DNA of 64,000 bases from the NCBI GenBank assembly GCA_028456385.1, contig JALNQF010000061.1:62001-126000 (forward strand), in the 5' to 3' direction. Positions 47,527 to 57,512 of this stretch are shown in pieces. The stretch comes from Ophiosphaerella korrae. Taxonomy: Eukaryota; Ascomycota; Dothideomycetes; Pleosporales; Phaeosphaeriaceae. The first letter of the stretch is position 1, and every line of letters begins with the position of its first letter. The notes under the pieces are model-generated. The model did no database searches, was not told where the DNA came from, and saw only the letters and a program-made list of their open reading frames with translations. The position numbers and the translations under genes are program-made.

Positions 47527-49464
47527 GGCGTGGGTTTGGGCAAAGGGGTGGGATCGTAGTGGTTCTTCGTTTGCTGGGATACTCTACTATCGTGATGTCT
47601 TGGGGTGCTTTGAAGATGCTGGGGGCTGGCTGAGGCAGTATACCTCGATTCCTAGCCCTATAGACGCTGCAAAGGAGACCTACCCTTGCAAAACCTCCGA
47701 CCCTTGGCGACTCATTGTTCGTTGTGTTGTCGAAGATGTGTTACGAGAGAGCAGGAAACTGTGGGAATGGTCAATGTACACCCTTGTGCTAGGTTTAGAC
47801 AATCTAACATCTTGCGCATCAATTTCGCATCCAGTAAAACCTCGTCCATGACTGTTGCATCACAGAACCTCATTTTGCCAAGAGCAATCAAGATTCGACC
47901 ATGTTTTCTGCTGTCACCCCTCAAAACCAGGTTCTATACGATGTAACACTAATGCGGTGCCCAAGAATCATGCCCGTGAGGCTGAGACATATGGCATGGA
48001 TAGCTCTTGATTGAGTGCAAGGCTGTGTCTTCACTCGAGCTACCCACTTCAAACCCCCTACTTGGCACAATCCTGCTGCCAGCAGACAAACCTGAAAAAA
48101 AAAGGGGACAAATGGCGGAGCTGTTGGAATATTGCCCTCATCACGGCCGAAACAAGTGCTGAACATTGGTGACGAGCGATGTAATTGGATTCGCTAACAG
48201 GGAATTCCATGTTTATAAGGTATTGAAATTTATGTCGCGAAGGCACCTTTGTAGACGGTGCAGAGATCGAATGTCGACCGTTTTGCACAATTTCAAATCG
48301 AAACTCTTGCACGGACATTCAATGCACAAGTTTGGAGAAATTGAAAGGGAAAAACTGGGTCTATGATCGACGAACTGATATTTGTGCTAAGAGTTAAGAA
48401 AATAGAATAAGTGCTGCAGGTGGATGTATCCTCGAATGGTTATCCTGTCGCTGTGAAAGCGAGTACGAGCTTATGATCTTTTAAAAACGAGGTATACAGG
48501 TGTTATGTTACAGGTTGCCGAGATTCTGTGGGACTAAAAAGAATTCGATATTTGTTGCTGAGGTAACAGTCGTTTCCCCACACATTGCGCGTCTTACGGT
48601 AGGTGCTTCGCAAAGGGCAGAGGCGGAGCAGTCATCTATCAGCCAGATTCCCTGGTTTCTTGAGCTGGTAGACGTGTGTTAGGCACATTGGGACCTATTG
48701 TGATGGTTAGGACAAAGCGCGTTTTCTGCACGAGCCTTCCAAATAGTTTCCAAATGGCATGACGAATCCTGTGGAGCAAGTGGGCGTCGGCACGAGCTGA
48801 TTGTCAGACATAAATCTAATCTGATCCAAGAGACGGCGAGTCCAATGTCAGGCTTCAGCCAATGCGAAGCTGTGACACGGCCGAGAAAGGCCAGTCTCAG
48901 CCAATTCCAAGCAGTGATTCAGCCGCGAAACACCAGTCTAACTCATCATGGAAAAGTACCTGTCTTGTTGTGTGGGCCGAGGGGCAGGAAATGGTCGAAT
49001 AAAAGCGCGTCCGCGACGAGGGTCGCGTTTTGCACGGACTGTTTAGAGCGCGACTGGCGAGGCTGGTAGACCGCGACGTCCAACTTTGAGTGCAATTGTC
49101 GACGACGCTGAGTTGAAAACTAAGCAATATGGATATCATGAGATTGCTAGTAGCTGAAATATCCTTGATCTTCACTCACATAAGAATTTCCATATTCAAG
49201 GGGACAACAAAGCGGTGCGATGGAAGGAGGTCACAGAGTGCGTCATAGCTTCGATCGGCTATGGAAAGGCGCGACGAGGGGCAGCACGGACGCACGTGAT
49301 TACCCGTCAGCGTGCTTTTAAGTACCAGTCGCGTCTGCTCTCCAATCCTCCCTCACTTGCAGCAACAATTGCTTTACTTGCCTCACACAACACGTATTCT
49401 TCACATTCTAATTGTCTCTACGCACATATACCCCGTGCCAACTCGTATATATCTTTTCCACACA
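47527..49464. promoter_or_regulatory. Intergenic and promoter region upstream of RNR2, 1.9 kb
   Basis: No gene is supported. The proximal 500 bases upstream of RNR2 contain a 42-bp tandem duplication with CCAAT boxes (48855-48938), and CGCG-rich sequence at about 49006-49034. The remainder has no visible structure. Confidence 0.5.
48855..48938 (+). repeat. Two tandem 42-bp units, each with a CAGCCAAT box
   Basis: Units 48855-48896 and 48897-48938 align without gaps at 33 of 42 positions. Both begin TCAGCCAAT and end CCAGTC. CCAAT is the site of the Hap/NF-Y complex. They lie about 530-610 bases upstream of the RNR2 start codon. Confidence 0.7.
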
Positions 49465-50896
49465 ATGTCTGCTCTTCAGTTAACGCCTTCTAAGCAGGTA
49501 TGCCACCGCGTCTCACTCAACCATTATCCCATTTACGCGTGTATACTAACGCGTTAATAGGCTGCGTCAGCAATGGGCGCGCTCAAGATGACCGACTCGC
49601 CCGCAAAGAAGCTTGACTTTTCTCCAGCGAATAAGGAGAATGTTTACAAGCCAATTGTCGGCATTCCCGACCTTCCCGAGGATGACGAGACGATTGTAAA
49701 GCCTACCACTGCATCCACCATCAGACCTGAGGAGGCACACGAGCCTCTGCTTCAAGAAAACCCCCATCGTTTTGTTCTTTTCCCCATTAAGTACCACGAT
49801 GTAAGTCAATTCGGTGTTCTAGGACATGTATGACGCGTCGACGCGTCCATACAAGGTAACAAAGAACTTTACTAACATCATCCCCCACAGGTCTGGCAAA
49901 TGTACAAGAAGGCTGAAGCCTCTTTCTGGACCGCCGAGGAAATTGATTTATCTAAGGATCTTCACGACTGGAACAAGCGATTAAACGACGATGAGCGTTT
50001 CTTCATCTCCCACGTTCTTGCTTTCTTCGCTGCCTCCGATGGCATCGTCAACGAGAACCTGGTCGAGCGATTCTCTGGCGAAGTACAAATCCCCGAGGCG
50101 CGATGCTTCTACGGCTTCCAGATCATGATGGAGAACATCCACTCTGAGACATACTCTCTTCTTATCGACACATACATCAGTGAGCCAAAGCAGCGCTCAT
50201 ATCTGTTCAATGCCATCGATAACAGTGAGTTACAACCTTCACGTATTGAGAATGCCCATCTAACGCGTTACAGTCCCCTGCATCCGTAAGAAGGCTGACT
50301 GGGCTCTTCGATGGATCTCTGACAAGAACTCTACCTTTGCCAACCGCCTTGTGGCATTTGCTGCCGTCGAGGGTATCTTCTTTAGTGGTTCCTTCGCCTC
50401 CATCTTCTGGCTGAAGAAGCGTGGCCTCATGCCCGGCCTCACATTCTCTAACGAGCTCATCTCCCGTGATGAGGGCATGCACACAGACTTCGCTTGCCTT
50501 CTCTTCTCCCTCCTCAACACTCGCCCCAGCAAGGAGTCTGTCCAGGCCATCATCACCGAGGCTGTCACCATCGAGCAAGAATTCCTCACTGAGGCTCTTC
50601 CTTGCGCTCTGCTCGGCATGAACTCAACCCTCATGTGCCAATACATTGAGTTTGTTGCTGACCGTCTGCTCCTCGCTCTCGGCAACACCAAGGTATACAA
50701 TGCCACCAACCCCTTCGACTTCATGGAGAACATCTCGCTTGCTGGCAAGACAAACTTCTTCGAGAAGCGTGTAGGTGACTACCAGAAAGCCGGTGTTATG
50801 GCTAGCACCACCAAGCACCAACAGACAGAGGAGGGTTCTTCGCCCGTCGAAGAGAAGGGCCAATCTGGAGACTTCTGCTTCGAAGAAGACTTCTAG
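49465..50896 (+). CDS. RNR2: Ribonucleoside-diphosphate reductase small subunit
   Basis: Four exons: 49465-49497, 49561-49800, 49891-50224 and 50274-50896, giving 409 aa, normal for fungal R2. The first exon codes for only 11 residues. Iron-centre and radical residues are present: A-S-D-G-I-V with the first Asp, the M-E-N-I-H-S-E-T-Y block with ExxH and the radical Tyr, E-G-I-F-F-S-G-S-F, and R-D-E-G-M-H-T-D-F with the second ExxH. The C-terminal F-C-F-E-E-D-F is the tail that docks on the large subunit. The N-terminal [14 protein letters not shown] is a usual regulatory segment. It makes deoxyribonucleotides for DNA synthesis. Five ACGCGT boxes lie in introns 1-3. Confidence 0.97.
49535..50268 (+). 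promoter_or_regulatory. Five ACGCGT (MCB) boxes in RNR2 introns
   Basis: ACGCGT occurs at 49535-49540 and 49549-49554 (intron 1), 49833-49838 and 49841-49846 (intron 2) and 50263-50268 (intron 3). MCB boxes bind the MBF complex, which drives S-phase genes including RNR subunits in yeasts. In introns 1 and 3 the box is fused to the branch site as CTAACGCGTTA just before the acceptor. Confidence 0.6.
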
Positions 50897-51300
50897 ATGC
50901 TTTCCCTATCTCCTTTGACATATACATACCATCTCGTAGCTGTATACTTAGTTGGGTTGGACTTGGGTATAGGTAAAGGATTACCTCGGGTTGGTTCTTG
51001 CATACATTCTCCTTGCATTGTCGGCGTCTGGCACATGTCGGATTGACGGCATGCATTTATACCTCACACTTTGGAGCACAGGCGTTCATGATGGGGATAA
51101 CATGACTTTCTTGTACGATTGATGCGGTTGAGATAGTGGTTGGATATAGGACATCGGCGTAGTAATGCCGTCTTTGATAACGATGAATAAAATACTTCAA
51201 GTTATCTTCATATCCAAGTCATGTGTCACTCGCCCCCACGGTTGAGTCATACGCAAAAGCAAACGCATGATATCATGTCATGCGGCTCTTCTTGGTGTTG
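50897..51300. other. RNR2 3' region up to the AT-rich element
   Basis: Contains the RNR2 3' UTR. The direct 10-mer GCTCTTCTTG (51285-51294), repeated at 57117-57126, lies at its end. Confidence 0.5.
51285..51294 (+). repeat. Possible target-site duplication, left copy
   Basis: GCTCTTCTTG, identical and in the same orientation as 57117-57126. It sits 6 bases outside the left inverted repeat; the right copy sits 5 bases outside. A chance match of 10 bases at matching places is unlikely but possible. Confidence 0.35.
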
Positions 51301-51339
51301 GCATGTCATCTAACCATGGGTTAGCCGAGGATGCCATGG
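51301..51339 (+). repeat. Left terminal inverted repeat, 39 bp
   Basis: Begins GCATGTCATCTAACCATGGG and ends GGATGCCATGG. Its reverse complement is at 57073-57111 with two mismatches (A/T and G/A). It contains a near-perfect palindrome, CTAACCATGGGTTAG. Confidence 0.8.
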
Positions 51340-51368
51340 CAAGATTAGCCGGGGATGCCATGGAAACA
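51321..51368 (+). repeat. 24-bp tandem duplication at the left end
   Basis: TTAGCCGAGGATGCCATGGC plus four bases (51321-51344) is followed by TTAGCCGGGGATGCCATGGA plus four bases (51345-51368). It overlaps the inner part of the left inverted repeat. Confidence 0.7.
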
Positions 51369-51460
51369 GCGCTAGGCCATATATGTGATGACTACGCCGG
51401 GCTCGGGTTAGTGCATGCGCACAACTCTAAGCGAGTTCAACCCCAACACAATATTACTAG

Positions 51461-54400
51461 AACACGTTAACAACAAGTTTGCAACACAATCTCAACGCAA
51501 TCTTAATACAATACTAGGAATTCTCGACAGCTATGTAAGTCAACTGAAATGTAATTTAATCGCGCTCTAAACATGTTCTAGCTATCCTATCTCTACTACA
51601 AAGCGAATCCTCCCTGTAGCCTTAAGCTATTTGAAGAAAATGCAAACAGTAACCTAATTATCTATTTTAGCAAGATCTATTGTCGCTTCTAGTATAATAA
51701 TAGTACCCTGTACAGTGTATATATTAAAACACGTTACTAACGCGATCTAAACATATTCTAATATAATTAGGCTAAAGTAAGTACGCGCGGCGTGCTTGTA
51801 AATTATCTCTAGGTATAGTATAAGCTAGACTTAGTTAACTCTAATAATAAGGGTAAGCTATCTACAGTGTATAGTTAGAAAGTTAAGAGTAAGTTAAAAT
51901 ATGTTTTAATTACGTCTACAGCATATTTTATAATATAGTATATTATATCTATAAATTATAACACGTTTTGTATAAGTTATAAATATATTCTAATAATACT
52001 TTTAGAGTTCTACGATAATATAATAGAGCGCTATAATTGTATTATCTACTAAGAAACCTATAACGCGTAAGAGTATAAGTAACTTTACTACGTTACTATA
52101 TAAGAGCTTAACTTATATATATAGCTACTCTTTACTACTCTAGAGAGTAGTAAGCCTAAAGTAAGTATATTAAAACGTATTGTAAATATAATATTAATAT
52201 ATTCTAGCTTAATATAGTTAGTATGTCCTATATTCTTAGTATTTAGTATTACTAGGTCCCTTATACTAGCTATCTAGAGGAAGATAAAAATACTAAGAGT
52301 AAGAAATTAAAACGTAATTAAAGTATCTTTCTAATATATTCTAGTATATTTCTTCTCTTCTAGCGCTAATATAGAAGACTTATACGCTAATATTAAGTAT
52401 TTTAACCTTTAGCTAATCTATAGTTAATTTCTAGTAGATAAGTAGAATAAGTTTTAATATAGGTTAAAATATATTTATAAATAGATAATAAGAGATTTTA
52501 GTTTAGTTTATAGTTTTCTTTAATAAAAGATCTACTATATTACTATATATAGTTACTTTATATAAAATTAAAGTACTTTCTACTTATATAGAACTTAATA
52601 AAAATATACTTTATATTATTATTCTTACTATAAACCTTATATATAGGTAAAAGATTATTTTCTATAAAAAGCTAATAGTATTTATTTATATTAACCTAAA
52701 ACGTGTTATAAATATAATACAAAGACGTTTTAATAGAAACTTACTTCTCTTTTAACTTACTCTTGCTTTAAGTTATTTACCTAGTATATTAGTATAGGAA
52801 TAAGATTCTTAGGAAGAGACTTATCTACTAGTAATAGAGTAATCTCTTTTTCTACACAAGACTATATATATAACTACTTCTATTGTTTTAAAAGACGTAA
52901 GAAGAGAGAAGCTAGATCTAGTAAGAAAGAACGTGTTTTAGACGCGTTTACAACGCGTTCTAGATCTTCTAATTAGCTTCTAAGTTCTTTTTTAGGTTCT
53001 CTAGTAGTTTATTAAGTTACTATAAGAAGAATTATTAAAGAACGTAATTTATATACGTCCTAGAACTCTTTTAACTATAGATCTTTAGGTATAACTACTA
53101 TATAGTAGAAGTAGAGAGTATTAGCCTCTTTAGAAATTAAACACTACTTAGTCTTAATAGAATTAATCTTGTACACTAGATAGGCTCGCTAGATATAATA
53201 GATTAAAGTACCTTAATTACTAAATTTCTTCTAGTGTAAAATTAGAACGCGTTGCAAATATATTTAAATTATATTTAAGTACGTACTCTATATACTTACT
53301 TATTATATAGGGTCTACTTTACTCTATAGAATAACTTACTAGGATATATAGTATAGAAGCTATTAATATTCTTAATAAATTTAAGTATACCTAGTAGTAG
53401 AGAAGCTAGTTTAGTATATCTCTAATAAATTAGCTAAAATAAGATTAGAACGCGTTTAAAATATAATCTAGTTATATACTATAAGAAGTAGAGTCTTGTT
53501 TTTTATATTATAGATAGAGATAGAGGAGATAGAAGAGAATAATATAGAGAAGTAAGGTAAGGAAAAATAGAGATTTTAAGTAAAGAAAATTTTTCTACGC
53601 TAGAATATCTTTAGATCGCGTTCTAAGCCTATTTATACTACTTAAACCTATTTAGCTACTACTTCCTACTATTTCCTCTCTTTATATTCTTCTATCTCTT
53701 TCTAGAGCTTAAATTCCTTCCTTTTAAGCTTAAAGGCTACCTATTAGATCTTAAGTAACTTCTATTAGTCTTAAATTACTTAATTTAATGTTATAGCCTA
53801 CTAGGTAAAGCTCTAGACGCCTACTTACAAGCTTATAGGCCTAGAATACGTTAAGAAAGTATTTAAAATAAGTTCTATATTATACTCTAGGATTAGTAAT
53901 AATCTTACTAGTAATAATCTTACTAGTAAAGACCTTGCTACTATAACTAAAGGCGACTAAGTTTAATTATATAGAGTTCTTCCTCTACGTAGTACTTTTC
54001 TTAGAGTAGCCCTTTAACCCCTTACTAGTATTTTAATACTTAGTAGATCTTTATTACTATTAGAGATATTAGTCTTAGCTTTAAACTACTTTTAAGTACG
54101 TTCTAAATATATTTTAGTAAGAATATTAATAACGTTATTAGAAAGTACTTACTCTTCTCTCTTTTTCTATTTAATAAGTATTACTACAATATAGATACTA
54201 GCTTATAGTAGGATCTATAGGTACTATATTTATCTATACTATTAAACTTAAGTATATCTTAGAGATCTATTTATAGGCTACTTTAAACACGTTAAGAGTA
54301 TATTCTTAATATAATCTATAGTACTTACTTTAGTATAGCTTCTAGGAGTAGAGTTTATATCCCTATTTTATAGCTCTTCTACTTAGCTTACTTAGCTACG

Positions 54401-56780
54401 TTTATATATAACTCTAACTTATTCTATATATCTTTATTTATATTACTACAATACCTTACTATTTTAGCTATAATAACTAGGTTTTTCTTATTAATAGCTT
54501 AGTTTTAAATAAATTAAGAATTTTTATACACTAAAATATAATTAGAATATATTATAAACACGTTAGAGAGACTTATAAGCTAAGAGATCTAATAGTTTAA
54601 AGTACTCTTTAGCTCTTTTAGCTTTTTAGACCTATATTATATAGCCTTAAGGAGAGTCTTTAGTATATAATAAACTAGGTCTATATATAGTATTAATTAT
54701 TTATATAAAGTAAACTAGATAGAACTAAGTATATAAAGCTAGTTACTATCTCTAGTTTTTACTTTGTAGATTAATACTCTTTAGATATCGCCTAAGGCCT
54801 AGAACGCGTTTTAATAGTGTTCTAAATACGTTTAGGTAAAATATCTTACTTTCTATCTACTTACTATATATATTAATAGTAGTTCTATAGAACCTAGTTC
54901 TATAAAAGTAACGCTATTATATAGGCCTTCCTATATACTTACTTATAAGCTTAAAGAAGCTTATAAAGCTTAACTTGTATATATTGCGATAGGATATATT
55001 AGTAATAATCTAGCTAAGCGTAATAACTAAAACTAGTTAGGAACGCGTTCTAATCGTATTTATACTTAACCCCTACGTTTATTCTATCTTAAATAAAAGG
55101 TAGCTATTAGGATCTCTACCTAACTTCTATAGAGACGCTTATACAATATATCTATCTAGAACGTATTAAGGTTAAGTAGGATCTTTGCCTATTTATTAAA
55201 GAAATAGACAATAATATTACCTAACATACTAGATAAGACTTACTAGATATATACCTACTTATTATAAGATTACGTTTAGAGCGTATTTTAAATATCTTTA
55301 TACTGTTTCTAAGATCTAATACTAAGTCCTCTACTTATATATAATACTTTTAACTCTATAATAATAAAGGAATTAACTTAGCTTTTCTCTTTTAATAATA
55401 GTTATAATACAATCCTTATTTATAAATATAGTATATAGCTCTTTAATAGAATAAATACTATAGCTAGAAAGATATACTTTAAGCTAGGGCGAATTAAGAA
55501 ACTAGGCTAAACACGTTAAAAATACTCTCTAATCCTGTTTCTATATAGACCTATATCTTATTAGGTCTAGGGTTAATATAGGTTATAAAACCTCCTCTAA
55601 GCCCCTTATATCTTTATCTTCTACTATTAAAGGAGGTAGTAGGATATAAGTATGTTCTCTAAATACAATTAGAATAAAATAGGGAGACGTCTAGATATTA
55701 TTTAGAATAATAATATAGTAATAGGCCTTACAGTTATTATGTATAAGAATTCCTAGACCTTAGGTATAGTTAATATCTTTAAACACGTTAGAAACATATT
55801 TATAATAGATTTAAATTCGAATTATTAAAACTTACTATACTTGTCTACCCTAGCTAACGTAGGCTTAATAACGTAACAGCACTCTACTTCCTACTCCTTA
55901 GTTAGTAATCTATACTTAAACAAATACTTAAGGTATTTAAGATCTACGTCTAGATTAATACTCTAGGTAAAGTACTTCTCTATATCTTATGTCTACTAGG
56001 ACTAGCTTCTATATCTAATAAAGGGCTAACACTTTCTAGCTATTAGCTAAATACGTTAGTAACGTATTCTTAATATAATCTAGCTTACTACGTACTATGC
56101 GTGTCTATTCTAGAATAATAGGCCTATAGTTATTGTTAGGTTAAAGGTATACACCTAACTTAAATCGCTTCTATACTCTAATATAGACACTACTATATTA
56201 GTAGATATACTAAAATACGTTTAGAACTAATCTAAAACGCGTTTAAACTTACCTTGTAGCCTTCTACTTTGTAGTAGTAAGAAGTTTCTTAGAAGCGTGT
56301 TAAAGTTTCCTAATCTTCTCCTAAAGCTTATTATTAATACTACAATATAGATATATTTGTAAAGCGTCTAAGAGATAAAGGCACTTCTTTATACCTATAT
56401 AGTTATACCTCTATCTTGTTGTAGGTAGGTTATTAAAAAAAGGTAATATTATTAGACGATTGTTTGTTTTAGTAGCCTTCGAATATTAGAACTAGAATAT
56501 ATTTAGATTGTGTTTACAACGTATTCTAACGTACGTTTACCTATGTAGCCTTCCTTAAAATCTACTTCTTTGTTAGTAGTTTACTAAAATTAGTTCTTGT
56601 AATAAGAACAACGTAGGCGCACCCTCTATTAACACTTAAAGGATACATAGGCACAGCTAGTACCTATAGTACCTTTGCAGTAGAGAGGGGAGGGCCTCTA
56701 CTGTTACTAACTGTAAATATAGTAAGAGTTTCCTACACGTTAGTTAGAACGCATTTAGAACGTGTTCTAAACTACTTTAC
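51461..56780 (+). repeat. Array of about 27 copies of a 33-bp (3 x 11 bp) motif
   Basis: Each copy is three 11-bp units, typically AACrCGTTnTA, then AnnnTATTnTA, then AATATATTCTA. Starts, as I read them: 51461 (five units), 51548, 51728, 51898, 51960, 52174, 52311, 52445, 52700, 52930, 53246, 53449, 53604, 53845, 54084, 54286, 54535, 54803, 55031, 55269, 55510, 55648 (weak), 55782, 56050, 56214, 56496 and 56748. From 53604 on, the distances are mostly 200-280 bases with a mode near 240. DNA between copies is AT-rich and shows no similarity by eye. The outermost copy at 51461 is the least AT-shifted. Confidence 0.65.
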
Positions 56781-56959
56781 CTAGGTAGGGTTAGTTGTTT
56801 CGTCCCTACTGCTATCAACGGGGGCGGCAAATAGGTCCCTAAGCTCAAGCGTGCGATCTTCATCAATAGAATCTTCCCTCTAGATAGCGAAAGGGTTAAA
56901 CAGGCCAAATGTAGTATCTAAGCTGGCTATTGTGTTTAGAACGTAATTTTACGAGAAAT

Positions 56960-57043
56960 AACCATAAGAAAACTCTGCTTAACCATAGGAAAACTCGGCC
57001 TAACCATGGGAAAATTCGGCCTAACCATGGGCTGAACGTCGGC
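56960..57043 (+). repeat. 21-bp tandem repeat at the right end
   Basis: Three full units at 56960-56980, 56981-57001 and 57002-57022 (type AACCATrGGAAAAyTCGGCC plus one base), and a fourth at 57023-57043 that keeps AACCATGGG and then diverges. The unit shares CTAACCATGGG with the inverted repeats. Confidence 0.75.
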
Positions 57044-57072
57044 TGTATTTCGGTGCCTCTTCTTGGTTAGGC

Positions 57073-57111
57073 CCATGGCATCCTTGGCAAACCCATGGTT
57101 AGATGACATGC
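57073..57111 (-). repeat. Right terminal inverted repeat, 39 bp
   Basis: Reverse complement of 51301-51339 at 37 of 39 positions. On the plus strand it runs from CCATGGCATCC to GATGACATGC. Confidence 0.8.
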
Positions 57112-57116
57112 AGCCT

Positions 57117-57126
57117 GCTCTTCTTG
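57117..57126 (+). repeat. Possible target-site duplication, right copy
   Basis: GCTCTTCTTG; partner of 51285-51294. Confidence 0.35.
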
Positions 57127-57512
57127 CGGACAACGTTAAACACGTTTCTAGCACTTCCGATAGCGGGGAACCCAGTGGCTTCCCAACGAGTGGTCTGGAA
57201 GCGTACCAAATGGGCCGATTACACCCCCCGAACTTGGATATACCGACTTGGCAACGAAAATTTCAAGCAACTGCGGAACACCAGTTCCCAATTAGTTAGT
57301 CTATGATCTTATCAGATCATTTAAAGCCAGTCTTCTGTCCCCCAGTGGCGGATCAGATTAAATCTTCTTTTATCTGATCTGCTGCTAGCTAAGCAGCTTT
57401 TAAGACCATGGGCATCTTGAGTTGTAGGTTGTTGAGATTGGAGCTAGCAAATAGCGTCGAAAACTGACTAGTTGGACTAGGGAAACCCTGTCCTGGGGAT
57501 GGTGCAAAACAG
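57127..57512. other. Spacer between the AT-rich element and the transporter gene
   Basis: It contains AACGTTAAACACGTTTCTAG at 57132-57151, which resembles the 33-bp motif units but lies outside the inverted repeat. No gene is seen, though an open frame on the minus strand covers 57389-57670. Confidence 0.4.

Larger units (their letters stand above)
51301..57111. mobile_element. AT-rich, RIP-degenerate element bounded by inverted repeats
   Basis: A 5.8-kb block framed by 39-bp inverted repeats (37/39 identical). Base composition changes abruptly at about 51.43 kb and returns to normal at about 56.6-56.9 kb. Between these points no open frame of 60 codons or more exists on either strand. CpA and TpG are almost absent while TpA is very common: in 52201-52320 I count no CA, one TG and about 25 TA. 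That is the signature of RIP acting on both strands. No transposase, reverse transcriptase or LTR can be read. The inverted ends point to a DNA transposon or another TIR-bounded unit, but the class is open. An array of 33-bp motifs fills the interior. Confidence 0.65.

Noticed and set aside
51267..51470. Small protein gene at the left end of the AT-rich element, sharing M-S-S-N-H-G with an antisense frame at the right end (56936-57154)
   Set aside because: The shared peptide is simply the translation of the inverted repeat on both sides; the rest of the two frames is unrelated.
51461..56780. CRISPR array
   Set aside because: The repeat-spacer look is superficial: spacers are about 100-280 bases, repeats are degenerate, no cas gene is present and the DNA is fungal nuclear.
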